64,000 bases of DNA from Tsukamurella sp. TY48 (GTDB taxonomy: Bacteria; Actinomycetota; Actinomycetes; Mycobacteriales; Mycobacteriaceae): assembly GCF_019656655.1 (NCBI RefSeq), contig NZ_BPMV01000001.1:186001-250000 (forward strand), in the 5' to 3' direction. Under the pieces are notes generated by a model, which was given only the letters and a program-made list of their open reading frames with translations, had not been told where the DNA came from and did no database searches. Made by a program: the position numbers and the translations under genes. Of the stretch, positions 47,255-57,780 are shown piece by piece. How positions within the stretch are numbered: the stretch's first letter is position 1; every line of letters begins with the position of its first letter.

Positions 47255-48292
47255 ATGCGTCACGGAGACATCTCGTCCAGCCCCGATACCGTCGGCGTCG
47301 CCGTCGTCAACTACAAGATGCCCCGCCTGCACAACCGCGAGGAAGTGATCGCCAACTGCCACAAGATCGCCGAGATGGTGGTGGGCATGAAGGCAGGCCT
47401 GCCCGGCATGGATCTCGTGGTGTTCCCGGAATACTCGACCCAGGGCATCATGTACGACCCCGACGAGATGTACGCCACCGCCGCGGCCATTCCCGGCGAG
47501 GAGACGCAGATCTTCTCGGAGGCCTGCCGCAAAGCCGGTACCTGGGGCGTCTTCTCGATCACGGGCGAGCAGCACGAGGACCACCCGAACAAGCCGCCGT
47601 ACAACACCCTGATCCTGATCAACGATCAGGGCGAGATCGTGCAGAAGTACCGCAAGATCATCCCCTGGGCCCCCATCGAGGGCTGGTACCCCGGCAGCTC
47701 GACCTACGTGGTGGACGGTCCCAAGGGCCTGAAGGTTTCACTCATCGTGTGCGACGACGGCAACTACCCCGAGATCTGGCGCGATTGCGCGATGAAGGGG
47801 GCCGAGCTGATCGTCCGCTGCCAGGGCTACATGTACCCCGCGAAGGACCAGCAGGTACTCATCGCCAAGGCGATGGCGTGGGCGAACAACTGCTACGTCG
47901 CGGTGGCGAACGCGGCCGGATTCGACGGCGTGTACTCGTATTTCGGCCACTCCTCGATCATCGGCTTCGACGGCCGCACGCTCGGCGAGACCGGCGAGGA
48001 GGAGTACGGCATCCAGTACGCGCAGCTCTCGGTGTCGACGATCCGCGATGCGCGCAAATACGACCAGTCACAGAACCACCTGTTCAAGCTGCTCCATCGC
48101 GGTTACACCGGCATCCACGCCGCCGGTGAGGGCGACAAGGGCGTCGCCGATTGCCCGTTCGACTTCTACAAGCTGTGGGTGACCGACGCCGAGGCCGCCC
48201 GCGAGCAGGTGGAATCGTTCACGCGCGAGACCATCGGCGTCGCCGAATGCCCGGTGGGAACGCTGCCGAACGAGCAGACGCGCGAGGCCTGA
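47255..48292 (+). CDS. amiE: Aliphatic amidase
   Basis: 345 residues, the length of the Pseudomonas enzyme. The nitrilase-fold catalytic triad falls on the canonical numbers: Glu59 in [11 protein letters not shown], Lys134 in [10 protein letters not shown] and Cys166 in [14 protein letters not shown]. It hydrolyses short aliphatic amides such as acetamide to acid and ammonia, a nitrogen and carbon source. The ATG has a CAGGAG ribosome site. 48 nt after amiS and 4 nt before amiB, so amiS-amiE-amiB form an operon. Confidence 0.97.
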   Translation: MRHGDISSSPDTVGVAVVNYKMPRLHNREEVIANCHKIAEMVVGMKAGLPGMDLVVFPEYSTQGIMYDPDEMYATAAAIPGEETQIFSEACRKAGTWGVFSITGEQHEDHPNKPPYNTLILINDQGEIVQKYRKIIPWAPIEGWYPGSSTYVVDGPKGLKVSLIVCDDGNYPEIWRDCAMKGAELIVRCQGYMYPAKDQQVLIAKAMAWANNCYVAVANAAGFDGVYSYFGHSSIIGFDGRTLGETGEEEYGIQYAQLSVSTIRDARKYDQSQNHLFKLLHRGYTGIHAAGEGDKGVADCPFDFYKLWVTDAEAAREQVESFTRETIGVAECPVGTLPNEQTREA

Positions 48293-48296
48293 GCGC

Positions 48297-49451
48297 GTGC
48301 CGTACATCACCGACCGCATGGCGGCGGAGGGCCGCACACCGGGTGACAACAACGGACGCGATCGCCCGTCCGAGGGCGGAGAGACCCGCCCATCCGACGC
48401 CGAGTTCGCGAAGGCCGCGGTGGGCAACATCGACGCCGCCCGGATCGAGGCGCGGTTGCGCGCCAACATCTTCGGCCAGGATCACGCGATCGAGTCGATC
48501 TTCCGGACCCTGTCAGTGGTGCAAGCGGGGCTGAACGACCGCACCCGCCCGCTGGCGAGTCACCTGCTCGTGGGCCCGACCGGCACCGGCAAGACCGAAA
48601 TCGTTCGTCAGCTCGCGTCGGCGCTGCGCACGGGACCCGACGACTTCTGCCAGGTGGACATGTCAGCCATGGCGCAGGAGCACTACGCGGCGTCGTTCGC
48701 CGGCGCGCCACCGGGTTACGCGGGATCGAAGGAGGGCCTGAGCGTCTTCGATCGGTCCCGCGTCGAGGGCACGGTCTCGATGCCGGGCATCGTGCTGTTC
48801 GATGAGGTGGAGAAGGCGCACACCACGGTGCTGCGGTCGCTGTTGCACGTTCTGGACCGTGGCCTGCTGACACTGGCGAACGGGCAGGAGCGGTACGACT
48901 TCCGCAACTGCCTGGTGTTCATGACCTCCAACCTCGGCAGCCGGGACCTGCGGATCGAGCAGGAACGGCCGTGGCACCGGGCCGGCCGGTCGATCGCCCG
49001 GCTCGCGCCGGCCCCGGTGGGCGCGCGACTCGACGGCCTTCTGGAAGGGCGGCTGGACCGGATCTCGGAGGGCGCGATCGCGCGGTTCTTCGATCCGGAG
49101 TTCCTCAACCGGATCGACGAGGTCACCCTGTTCGAGGAGCTCACCGACGACGTCGCGGTGACCGTCGCCCGGCACGAGCTGGAGTTGTTCGCCGCCCGGT
49201 CCGCCAAGCGCGGGGTCGAGCTCTCGGTCGACGACGCCGTGGCGCCGCACCTGGTGCAGCACGGCTTCGACCCGGTGTACGGCGCCCGGTCGGTGCGTCG
49301 GGCTATCCGGCACGAGGTGTGGCCACTGGTCGCGAACGCGGTAATCGCCCATCGCGCCGAGCGGATGGCCGACACCTCGCGCAGCGTGGGGGCGCGGCTC
49401 ACCGTCGAGCAGGCCGACGGAGCCGGCCATCTGCGGTGCGCGGTGGGCTGA
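48297..49451 (+). CDS. amiB: AmiB-like AAA+ ATPase (ClpA/B type)
   Basis: 384 residues; GTG start 4 nt after amiE. One AAA+ module: LLVGPTGTGKTEIVRQL (Walker A, about residues 90-97), VLFDEVEKAHTTVLRSLLHV (Walker B), a sensor 1 segment in CLVFMTSNLGS, and FFDPEFLNRIDEVTLFEELT plus a small alpha-helical D2-type domain with GARSVRRAI. The module matches the second ATPase ring of ClpA/ClpB and the AmiB protein of the Pseudomonas amidase operon. No N-terminal substrate domain or ClpP loop is seen. AmiB's role in amide use is unclear; a remodeller of AmiE or AmiS is a guess. Confidence 0.85.
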   Translation: MPYITDRMAAEGRTPGDNNGRDRPSEGGETRPSDAEFAKAAVGNIDAARIEARLRANIFGQDHAIESIFRTLSVVQAGLNDRTRPLASHLLVGPTGTGKTEIVRQLASALRTGPDDFCQVDMSAMAQEHYAASFAGAPPGYAGSKEGLSVFDRSRVEGTVSMPGIVLFDEVEKAHTTVLRSLLHVLDRGLLTLANGQERYDFRNCLVFMTSNLGSRDLRIEQERPWHRAGRSIARLAPAPVGARLDGLLEGRLDRISEGAIARFFDPEFLNRIDEVTLFEELTDDVAVTVARHELELFAARSAKRGVELSVDDAVAPHLVQHGFDPVYGARSVRRAIRHEVWPLVANAVIAHRAERMADTSRSVGARLTVEQADGAGHLRCAVG

Positions 49452-49472
49452 AAGAGGCTGCGCCGGCGCCGA

Positions 49473-49934
49473 TCACGACCGCGAGAGCACGAACATCGGG
49501 TAGCGCCCGGTGGCCGCGGTGAGCTCGGCATCGGTGCTGTCGGCGGAGAGCCCGGGGAAGAACGCGCCGATCTCCCACGCCCACTTGCGCAGGTAGGCGC
49601 GCAGTACCGTGATGGCGAGCGCCTCGTCGGTGATCTCGGTGGCGGCGAACGCCTCCGCGCGGCTCCCGAGCCGCAGCTCCCCTGTGCCGGCAACGCGCAG
49701 GTTCTTCACCCACTGCGTCTCGCCGCGCGGGGCCAGCAGGTACTCACCCGCGTCCACGCGCAGGACGTTGACGGGGACGGTGCGCCACTCCCCCGACGTC
49801 CGGCCGCGAACGGCGAGCTCGCGGGCGCCGTAGACGGAGATCCCGCGGCGCGCGAGCCAGGCGACGGTGTCGTTGAAGGCGGTGGCGATCCGGCCGGGGC
49901 GGACGCGGCCGACGGTGGCGGGCTGAGCGGACAT
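49473..49934 (-). CDS. DUF385 / deazaflavin-dependent nitroreductase-family protein
   Basis: 153 residues from the ATG at 49934, with a GGAGG site 5 nt upstream. The core RGRTSGEWRTVPVNVLRVDA and YLLAPRGETQWVKNLRVAG is the DUF385 (Ddn-type) signature. Relatives in mycobacteria bind F420 and reduce quinones or nitro compounds; the GETQWVKNLR segment carries the cofactor-binding region. F420 dependence is inferred. It is divergent from a TetR regulator with two copies of the same palindrome in the gap. Confidence 0.85.
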   Translation of the reverse strand: MSAQPATVGRVRPGRIATAFNDTVAWLARRGISVYGARELAVRGRTSGEWRTVPVNVLRVDAGEYLLAPRGETQWVKNLRVAGTGELRLGSRAEAFAATEITDEALAITVLRAYLRKWAWEIGAFFPGLSADSTDAELTAATGRYPMFVLSRS

Positions 49935-49950
49935 GGAATCCTCCAAAGTG

Positions 49951-49963
49951 TGAGCACTGCTCT
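49951..49963. promoter_or_regulatory. Operator copy 1 (DUF385/TetR gap)
   Basis: TGAGCACTGCTCT: palindromic GAGCA-C-TGCTC core. It sits between the -10 region and the ribosome site of the DUF385 gene. Same motif as copy 2, which lies 53 bp away. Confidence 0.7.
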
Positions 49964-49975
49964 CGATTCATTCCC

Positions 49976-50004
49976 ATGCTCCGCTCAGGCTCTACGATTG
50001 TCAA
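49976..50004 (-). promoter_or_regulatory. Promoter of the DUF385 gene
   Basis: Minus strand: TTGACA (50004-49999) and GAGCAT (49981-49976), 17 bp apart. The -35 box is perfect, the -10 box is weak. The -35 touches operator copy 2 and copy 1 lies downstream of the -10, an arrangement suited to repression. Confidence 0.45.
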
Positions 50005-50016
50005 GAGCAGTGCTCT
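50004..50016. promoter_or_regulatory. Operator copy 2 (DUF385/TetR gap)
   Basis: AGAGCA-G-TGCTCT, a perfect palindrome, 13 nt before the TetR start and overlapping the last base of the TTGACA box of the opposite gene. Confidence 0.75.
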
Positions 50017-50028
50017 CGTTTCGGTTCA

Positions 50029-50712
50029 GTGCATACTGGGGAGGTGAACGCCTCCCTGACGGCACGCGAACGCGCCCGCGCCGAACTCACCGCCGAGATC
50101 ACCGCGAGCGCCCGCACCCAGCTGAGCGAGGTGGGGGCGGCGGGGCTGTCGCTGCGGGCCGTCGCGCGCGATCTGGGGCTGGCCTCCTCGGCCGTGTACC
50201 GGTATTTCCCCAGCCGGGACGCGCTCCTCACCGCGCTGATCACGGATGCCTACAACGCACTCGGAGACGCTGTGCAACAGGCGGACTCGCGGGGTGGAAG
50301 CCCACGCGAGCGCTGGCGGGCATGCGGACACGCGGTGCGCGACTGGGCCCGAGAGCATCCGCACGAGTACGCGCTGATCTTCGGCTCACCCGTGCCCGGC
50401 TACGCGGCACCCCGCGACACCGTGGACGCGGCGGTGCGCACCTCGGGCACACTCGCGCGGATCGCCGCGGAGGGGACGGCCGAGGCACCCGAGCCGCCGG
50501 CCCGACTGCGGGCGCAGCTCGACGATGTGGCCGAGGCCGTCGCCCCCGAATCCGACCGGGCCCAGCTCGCCCTCGGGATACTCGCCTGGACCCAGCTCTT
50601 CGGGATCGTCAGCTTCGAGCTGTTCGGCCAGTTCGCGAACACCCTCGAACCCGCCGACGAGCTCTTCCAGTACTCCCTCGACCGCGCCGCGGACCAGCTG
50701 GGCCTGCGCTGA
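50029..50712 (+). CDS. TetR-family transcriptional regulator
   Basis: 227 residues from the GTG at 50029; an in-frame GTG at 50044 follows GGGGAG but with almost no spacing, so the start is uncertain. The helix-turn-helix is ASARTQLSEVGAAGLSLRAV, then ARDLGLASSAVYRYFPSRDA. The C-terminal domain includes WTQLFGIVSFELFGQF, common in TetR_C13-like regulators. It probably binds the two AGAGCAGTGCTCT-type palindromes just upstream and controls itself and the divergent DUF385 gene. Confidence 0.9.
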   Translation: MHTGEVNASLTARERARAELTAEITASARTQLSEVGAAGLSLRAVARDLGLASSAVYRYFPSRDALLTALITDAYNALGDAVQQADSRGGSPRERWRACGHAVRDWAREHPHEYALIFGSPVPGYAAPRDTVDAAVRTSGTLARIAAEGTAEAPEPPARLRAQLDDVAEAVAPESDRAQLALGILAWTQLFGIVSFELFGQFANTLEPADELFQYSLDRAADQLGLR

Positions 50713-50719
50713 TCGGCAG

Positions 50720-51841
<1,122 letters not shown>

Positions 51842-52453
51842 CTACTCCGATCGATTCTTGGTGGACGTGCGCAGCACGGCGGGCAGCAGCGGCCACGGGC
51901 TGCGGCGCACCCGCGCGGGCGCGGTGTCTTTGAGGCGGCGCTGCACCTGCCGGACCACCGAACCGGGCGCGCGCCCGACGGTGGACACGCGGATGGTGGC
52001 CAGTTCGCGGTAGATGGGCGTGCGGCGCGCCATGAGCGCGCGGTAGGCGGCGGCCGGATCGTCGCCCTTGAGGAGCGGGCGGGCCGTCCCGACGGTGCGC
52101 CGGATGCCCTCCTCCTCGGTGAGTTCGAGGTAGACCACCTGGTGGGAGCGGAGCAGCTCACGCGTGCCCTCGGCCAGCACGGCCCCACCGCCGAGGGAGA
52201 CCACACCGTTGTGTGCGGCCACCACATCGGCCACGACGCGCTCCTCGATGGCCCGGAAGGCGGGTTCTCCGTCGCCCGCGAAGATCTGCGGGATCGTGCG
52301 GCCCTCCCGGCGCTCGATCTCCTCGTCGATGTCGAGGAACTCCACGCGCAGCACCTTGGCCAGGCGCCGCCCGATGGTGGTCTTACCCGCCCCGGGCGGG
52401 CCGATCAGGATCGCGGCCGGCCCCTGCGGCGCTCGCTGGGGCGCGGTGCCCAT
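51842..52453 (-). CDS. aroK: Shikimate kinase with C-terminal extension
   Basis: 203 residues, about 25-30 longer than typical shikimate kinases. P-loop AILIGPPGAGKTTIGRRLA, shikimate-binding DIDEEIERREGRTI and GGGAVL, and lid RPLLKGDD are present. The extra part is a basic tail (RVRRSPWPLLPAVLR) with no known domain. It phosphorylates shikimate. The ATG shares one base with the aroC stop (TGATG). Confidence 0.94.
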   Translation of the reverse strand: MGTAPQRAPQGPAAILIGPPGAGKTTIGRRLAKVLRVEFLDIDEEIERREGRTIPQIFAGDGEPAFRAIEERVVADVVAAHNGVVSLGGGAVLAEGTRELLRSHQVVYLELTEEEGIRRTVGTARPLLKGDDPAAAYRALMARRTPIYRELATIRVSTVGRAPGSVVRQVQRRLKDTAPARVRRSPWPLLPAVLRTSTKNRSE

Positions 52454-53667
52454 CAGATCGCCTCGGGCGTCACCCGCTGCAACCGCGCCGCCACCTGCTC
52501 GGAGTACCGCTCGATGTTGCTGCGGGTCTCGCCCAGGCTGTCGCCGCCGAACTTCTCCAGGGCTGCCTGGGCCACGACCAGGGCGACCATCGCCTCGGCG
52601 ACGACGCCCGCGGCCGGCACCGCGCAGACATCGCTGCGCTGGTGGATCGCGACGGCCTCGGCACCGGTCTGCATGTCGATGGTGCGCAGGGCGCGGGGAA
52701 CGGTGGAGATCGGCTTCATCGCGACGCGGACGCGCAGTTCCTCGCCGTTGGTCATGCCACCCTCGATGCCGCCGGCACGGTTGGTCGAGCGGAGCACGCC
52801 GCCCCGATCGGGCAGCATCTCGTCGTGCGCGGCGCTACCGCGGCGCCGGGCGGTCTCGAAACCGTCGCCCACCTCGACGCCCTTGATCGCCTGGATACCC
52901 ATGAGTGCGCCGGCGAGCCGCGCATCGAGCCGGGTATCGCCTGAGGTCACGGATCCGATGCCCACGGGCAGTCCGGTGACGACCACCTCGACGACCCCGC
53001 CCAGCGTGTCGCCGTCCTTCTTCGCGGCTTCGATCTCCGCGATCATCGACTGCTCCGCGGCCTCGTCGAAGGCCCGCACGGGCGAGGCGTCGATCCGGTC
53101 CAGATCGGCGGCCGACGGGGTGGGGCCCACGTAGGGCTCGGACGCCCCGATGGAGATGACGTGGCTGATCACCTCGGCGCCGAGGGCCTGGCGCAGGAAG
53201 TTCCGGGCCACGGTGCCCGCGGCCACCCGCGCCGCGGTCTCGCGGGCGCTCGCGCGCTCCAGCACGGGGCGGGCGTCCTCGAAGCCGTACTTGAGCATTC
53301 CCGAGTAGTCCGCGTGCCCGGGACGTGGCCTGGTCAGCGGCGCATTGCGAGCGACACCGTCGAGCTCGGCCGGATCGACCGGGTCGGCCGACATGACCTG
53401 CTCCCACTTCGGCCACTCGGTGTTCCCGATCTCGATGGCGATCGGACCCGCCAGGGTGAGCCCGTGACGGACGCCGCCGAGGATCGTGACCTTGTCGGCC
53501 TCGAACTTCATGCGCGCACCCCGGCCGTAGCCGAGACGGCGGCGCGCCAACTGCGCGCCGATGTCCGACGACGTGACCTCGACGCCCGCGACCATGCCCT
53601 CCACGAGGGCCACGAGGGCGGGGCCGTGCGATTCTCCTGCGGTGATCCAGCGCAACACGGGATTCAT
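52453..53667 (-). CDS. aroC: Chorismate synthase
   Basis: 404 residues from the ATG at 53667 ([20 protein letters not shown]), chosen because [10 protein letters not shown] is the family N-terminus. Other signatures: [36 protein letters not shown] and [12 protein letters not shown]. It makes chorismate from EPSP using reduced FMN; the FMN supply comes from the riboflavin genes in this window. First gene of the aroC-aroK-aroB operon. Confidence 0.96.
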   Translation of the reverse strand: MNPVLRWITAGESHGPALVALVEGMVAGVEVTSSDIGAQLARRRLGYGRGARMKFEADKVTILGGVRHGLTLAGPIAIEIGNTEWPKWEQVMSADPVDPAELDGVARNAPLTRPRPGHADYSGMLKYGFEDARPVLERASARETAARVAAGTVARNFLRQALGAEVISHVISIGASEPYVGPTPSAADLDRIDASPVRAFDEAAEQSMIAEIEAAKKDGDTLGGVVEVVVTGLPVGIGSVTSGDTRLDARLAGALMGIQAIKGVEVGDGFETARRRGSAAHDEMLPDRGGVLRSTNRAGGIEGGMTNGEELRVRVAMKPISTVPRALRTIDMQTGAEAVAIHQRSDVCAVPAAGVVAEAMVALVVAQAALEKFGGDSLGETRSNIERYSEQVAARLQRVTPEAI

Positions 53668-53738
53668 CTTCCCAGATGGACCCGCCCGAGCGTGAGTTCG
53701 GGTAGCCGAAACCTCAGTCACCGGCTACCATCAACATC

Positions 53739-53990
53739 ATGACCGTGATCGCCGCATCCTCGACTTCCGCCCGCCGCTCCCCCGCGGACCGGCGCACCGT
53801 CGACGTCTTCGGTGTGCGCTGGCCCCTCTACAAGGCCGAGGCCGTGCTCGTGGCGATGGTCGTGCTGGCACTCGGCGTGGTGCTCATCGCGGCCACCGGC
53901 GGCGCGAACTTCGCCCCCGCGGTGCTGGTCGCCGCCGGCGCCGGCGTGGCGGTCTGGTGGGCCGCCCGCGCGGTGCACGCGCGCGCCTGA
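53739..53990 (+). CDS. Small membrane protein
   Basis: 83 residues. A polar N-terminus of about 30 residues leads to two hydrophobic helices, AEAVLVAMVVLALGVVLIAA and FAPAVLVAAGAGVAVWWAAR. There is no similarity I recognise. Coding is supported by the GC-rich third positions, the divergent position next to aroC and a strong terminator hairpin just after it. Confidence 0.6.
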   Translation: MTVIAASSTSARRSPADRRTVDVFGVRWPLYKAEAVLVAMVVLALGVVLIAATGGANFAPAVLVAAGAGVAVWWAARAVHARA

Positions 53991-54004
53991 CCGCACTGAC
54001 GAGA

Positions 54005-54034
54005 AACGCCGCTGAGGAGCTCCTCAGCGGCGTT
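54005..54034. terminator. Perfect 30-bp palindrome, bidirectional terminator
   Basis: AACGCCGCTGAGGAGCTCCT followed by its completing arm forms a perfect 30-bp palindrome (54005-54034), giving a stem of 13-14 bp. It lies between the convergent small membrane protein gene and dnaE1, 14 nt after one stop and 34 nt from the other. A terminator for both is likely. Confidence 0.85.
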
Positions 54035-54068
54035 CGTCGTTTCGGGTCCGGTCAGCCCCCGAACCACC

Positions 54069-57000
54069 TCAGCTGAGGCAGTTCGGGCCGAGCAGGGCCT
54101 TCAGGTCTCCCATCAGCGATGACGACTGGTTCACGCGGAGCGTGTCGTCCAGCCGCAGGGTGGTGGCCTTGTCTCCACTGACCAGCTTGACGTGCACATC
54201 CGAGACGCCGGGGTGGCGCTGCAGCACCTGCTTGAGCGCGGAGACCTTGTCCTGCGTGCAGATCCGGGTGGGCATCGTGAGCGAGAGGGGCTTGGCCACA
54301 CCGATCTGCGAGAGATCGATCGGCGCGATGTCGTTCGCGATCAGCGTCACCTTGTCGTCGCGGAAGTTCACCCGCGCCTTGATCAACACCACCGCGTCTT
54401 CCACCACCTCGGCGCCGTACGCGGCGTAGGCCTGCGGGAAGAAGAAGACCTCGATACCACCGGAGAGGTCCTCGATCTGCGCGGAGGCGAACGGGGCACC
54501 GTTCTTGTTCACGCGCCGGTTCACCGACTGCAGGATGCCGCCCACGGTGACCTGGGTGCCGTCCTTCACATCGCCCTCGACGATGGCCGGGATCGGCGTA
54601 TCGGTCTGGGCGGCGATCACGTGCTCCACGCCGTCGAGCGGATGCGCGGAGACGTACAGGCCCAACATCTCGCGTTCGAGCGCGAGCTTGTGCTTGCCGT
54701 CCCACTCCTCCTCGGGCACCTTGATGGTGAAGACGTCGTCGATCGGCTCGGTGCCGCCGTCCTCGTCGCCCATGGAACCGAAGAGGTCGAACTGGCCCAC
54801 GGCCTCGGCCTTCTTGGTGGACAGGACGGACTCGATCGCGTCGCTGTGCACCAGGAACAGTCCCTTGCGCGGGTGGTCCAGCGAATCGAAACCGCCTGCC
54901 TTGATGAGGGATTCGGTGACCTTCTTGGAACAGGCCGCCACCTCGATCTTCGCGAGGTAGTCGGAGAAGGAGGTGAAGTTCCCCTTCTCCTTGCGCGTGT
55001 TGACTATGGAGTTGACCACGCCCTCGCCCACGTTGCGCACCGAACCCATGCCGAACCGGATGTCCTCGCCGACCGACGTGAAGGCGTGGAAGGACTCGTT
55101 GACGTCCGGCGGGAGCACGGTGATGCCGAGACGGCGGCAGTCGCCGAGGTAGATGGCGGCCTTGTCTTTATCGTCTCCGACGGAGGTGAGCAGCGCGGCC
55201 ATGTACTCGGCCGGGTAGTTCGCCTTGAGGTACGCGGTCCAGTAGGAGACCAGGCCGTAGGCGGCGGCGTGCGACTTGTTGAACGCGTAGCCGGCGAACG
55301 GGAGCACCGTCTCCCACAGCGCGGTGACCGCGGGCTGGGAGAAACCGTTGTCGAGCATGCCCTGCTGGAAACCGCCGTAGGCCTCGTCGAGGACTTCCTT
55401 CTTCTTCTTACCCATCGCGCGGCGCAGGATGTCGGCCTGGCCGAGGCTGTACCCGGCGACCTTCTGCGCGATGTGCATGATCTGCTCCTGGTACACGATC
55501 AGACCGAACGTGTCCGCCAGGATCTCCTTGAGCGGCTCTTCGAGCTCCGGGTGGATCGGCTTGACCTGCTGCCGCCCGTTCTTGCGATCCGCGTAGTCGT
55601 TGTGCGCGTTCATGCCCATCGGACCGGGGCGGTACAGGGCGCCCACCGCCACGATGTCCTCGAACTTTGTGGGCTGCATGCGGCGCAGCAGGTCTCGCAT
55701 CGGGCCACCGTCCAGCTGGAAGACGCCGAGGGTGTTGCCCTTCTGCAGCAGCTGGTAGGTGGTCTCGTCGTCCAGCGGGAGCTGGTCCATGTCCAGCTCG
55801 ATGCCGCGGTTGTGCTTGATGTTCGCCAGCGCGTCACCGATCACGGTGAGGTTGCGCAGGCCCAGGAAGTCCATCTTCAGCAGGCCGATGGCCTCGCACG
55901 ACGGGTAGTCCCAGCCGGTGATGATGGCGCCGTCCTGCGCGCGCTTCCACACCGGAATGGCATCGGTGAGCGGATCACAGGACATGATCACCGCGCAGGC
56001 GTGGACGCCAGCGTTGCGGATCAGGCCCTCGAGCCCGAGCGCCATGTCGTAGATCTTCTTGACATCGGGATCGGTCTCGATGAGCTGGCGGACCTCGACG
56101 GCCTCCTTGTACCGCTCGTGCGCCGGGTCCGTGATGCCCTTGACCGAGATGTCCTTGGCCATGATGGGCGGCGGCAGCGCCTTGGTGATGCGGTCGGCGA
56201 TGGAGTAGCCGGGCTGGCCGTAGATGACGCGGGCCGAGTCCTTGATGGCGGCCTTCGTCTTGATGGTGCCGAACGTGATGACCTGAGCCACCTTGTCCGA
56301 GCCCCACTTCTCCGAGGCGTACGTGATCATCTCGCCGCGGCGACGATCGTCGAAGTCGATATCGATATCGGGCATCGAGACGCGCTCGGGGTTGAGGAAC
56401 CGCTCGAACAGCAGGCCGTGCGGGATGGGGTCGATGTTCGTGATGCCCAGCGCCCAGGCGACCAGGGAGCCGGCCGCCGAACCACGGCCCGGGCCCACCC
56501 GGATGCCCACCTCGTGGGCGTGGGCGATGAGATCGCCGACCACGAGGAAGTACGCGGGGAAGCCCATCTCGTTGATCACCGAGAGCTCGTACTTGGCGCG
56601 CTCGACGTAGTCCGCCGGCGGGCCGTCGGGGAAGCGCCGGTTCAGGCCGTCGATGACCTCGGACTCGAGGAAGGACTCCTGGGTGTGGTTCTCGGGCACG
56701 GGGAACCGCGGCATGCGGTCCTTGTGCTCCCAGACCTCCTTGTAGGACTGGACCCGCTCGCCGATCTCGACCGTGGAATCGCAGGCACCGGGCACCTGCG
56801 AGTCCCACAGGTCTCGCATCTCCTGCGCGGACTTGAGGTAGTAGCCGTCGCCGTCGAACTGGAACCGGGTGGGGTCGGACAGGGTCTTGCCGGTCTGGAT
56901 GCACAGCAGCGCGCCGTGCGATTCGGCCTTGTCCTTGGTGACGTAATGGCAGTCGTTGGTGGCCAGCGGCTTGATACCCAGCTGGCGGCCGATCTCCAGC

Positions 57001-57620
57001 AGGCCCTCGCGGACGCGGCGCTCGATGTCGATGCCGTGGTCCATCAGTTCGAGGTAGAAGTTCTCCTTGCCGAAGATCTCCTGCCACTTCGCGGCGGCCT
57101 CGAGGGCCTCCCGCTCGTGCCCGAGCCGCAGCCGCGTCTGCACCTCGCCCGACGGGCAGCCCGTGGTGGCGATGATGCCCTCGGCGTGCTCGGCGATGAT
57201 CTCGGCGTCCATACGCGACCACTTGCCGAGCTGGCCCTCGATCGACGCGAGCGAGCTGAGTTTGAACAGGTTGCGCAGGCCGGTGGCGTTCTCGGCCACC
57301 ATCGTCATGTGGGTGTACGCGCCCGAACCCGAGACGTCGTCACCCTTCTGCGAGGGATCGCCCCAGCGCACGCGCTTGGTGTTGAAGCGCGATTCCGGCG
57401 CGATGTACGCCTCGATCCCGATGATGGGCTTGATGTCGTACTTGACCGCGGTGTTGTAGAAGTCGGACGCGCCGAACATGTTGCCGTGGTCGGACATGCC
57501 GACCGCGGTCATTCCCAACCGCTTCGCCTCGGCGAACAGCGGATCGACCTTGGCCGCACCGTCCAGCATCGAGTACTCGGTGTGGTTGTGCAGATGCACG
57601 AATGAATCTTGCGCGGGCAC
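54069..57620 (-). CDS. dnaE1: DNA polymerase III alpha subunit (DnaE1)
   Basis: 1183 residues, matching mycobacterial DnaE1. The N-terminal PHP domain opens [18 protein letters not shown] with MSDHGNMFG; in this group PHP has proofreading exonuclease activity. The polymerase core has [18 protein letters not shown] and the catalytic aspartates in [18 protein letters not shown]. The C-terminal OB domain spans about residues 1000-1085 ([18 protein letters not shown]). GTG start at 57620 with GAGG upstream. Main replicative polymerase. Downstream, a perfect palindrome ends transcription. Confidence 0.97.
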   Translation of the reverse strand: MPAQDSFVHLHNHTEYSMLDGAAKVDPLFAEAKRLGMTAVGMSDHGNMFGASDFYNTAVKYDIKPIIGIEAYIAPESRFNTKRVRWGDPSQKGDDVSGSGAYTHMTMVAENATGLRNLFKLSSLASIEGQLGKWSRMDAEIIAEHAEGIIATTGCPSGEVQTRLRLGHEREALEAAAKWQEIFGKENFYLELMDHGIDIERRVREGLLEIGRQLGIKPLATNDCHYVTKDKAESHGALLCIQTGKTLSDPTRFQFDGDGYYLKSAQEMRDLWDSQVPGACDSTVEIGERVQSYKEVWEHKDRMPRFPVPENHTQESFLESEVIDGLNRRFPDGPPADYVERAKYELSVINEMGFPAYFLVVGDLIAHAHEVGIRVGPGRGSAAGSLVAWALGITNIDPIPHGLLFERFLNPERVSMPDIDIDFDDRRRGEMITYASEKWGSDKVAQVITFGTIKTKAAIKDSARVIYGQPGYSIADRITKALPPPIMAKDISVKGITDPAHERYKEAVEVRQLIETDPDVKKIYDMALGLEGLIRNAGVHACAVIMSCDPLTDAIPVWKRAQDGAIITGWDYPSCEAIGLLKMDFLGLRNLTVIGDALANIKHNRGIELDMDQLPLDDETTYQLLQKGNTLGVFQLDGGPMRDLLRRMQPTKFEDIVAVGALYRPGPMGMNAHNDYADRKNGRQQVKPIHPELEEPLKEILADTFGLIVYQEQIMHIAQKVAGYSLGQADILRRAMGKKKKEVLDEAYGGFQQGMLDNGFSQPAVTALWETVLPFAGYAFNKSHAAAYGLVSYWTAYLKANYPAEYMAALLTSVGDDKDKAAIYLGDCRRLGITVLPPDVNESFHAFTSVGEDIRFGMGSVRNVGEGVVNSIVNTRKEKGNFTSFSDYLAKIEVAACSKKVTESLIKAGGFDSLDHPRKGLFLVHSDAIESVLSTKKAEAVGQFDLFGSMGDEDGGTEPIDDVFTIKVPEEEWDGKHKLALEREMLGLYVSAHPLDGVEHVIAAQTDTPIPAIVEGDVKDGTQVTVGGILQSVNRRVNKNGAPFASAQIEDLSGGIEVFFFPQAYAAYGAEVVEDAVVLIKARVNFRDDKVTLIANDIAPIDLSQIGVAKPLSLTMPTRICTQDKVSALKQVLQRHPGVSDVHVKLVSGDKATTLRLDDTLRVNQSSSLMGDLKALLGPNCLS

Positions 57621-57716
57621 GCTCGGTCACCTCGACCCATCTTCGGTTGGAAATCTCATCGCTGCGATTCGAGTGTAGGCGCTCGCACCGACAGGTTCGG
57701 CGCGACGGGCCCGGCC

Positions 57717-57735
57717 GTGCCGGCCCGTCCGGCAC
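57717..57735 (-). terminator. Hairpin after the protein kinase gene
   Basis: GTGCCGG-acggg-CCGGCAC on the minus strand (7-bp stem), 46 nt after the kinase stop and 97 nt before dnaE1. No T-run. It probably separates the kinase transcript from dnaE1. Confidence 0.45.
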
Positions 57736-57780
57736 CTCGGTTCACACCCGCCCCAGGGGCCACGCCGATGGCCCGCGGGC

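Noticed and set aside
54192-57605. A long plus-strand frame opposite dnaE1
   Set aside because: Same reason: low-complexity Arg/Val/Glu/His-rich translation, while DnaE1 motifs are intact on the minus strand.
57661-57700. dnaE1 promoter with TACACT as -10
   Set aside because: TACACT (57677-57672, minus strand) fits TANNNT, but no -35 with usual spacing was found, so no promoter was annotated.
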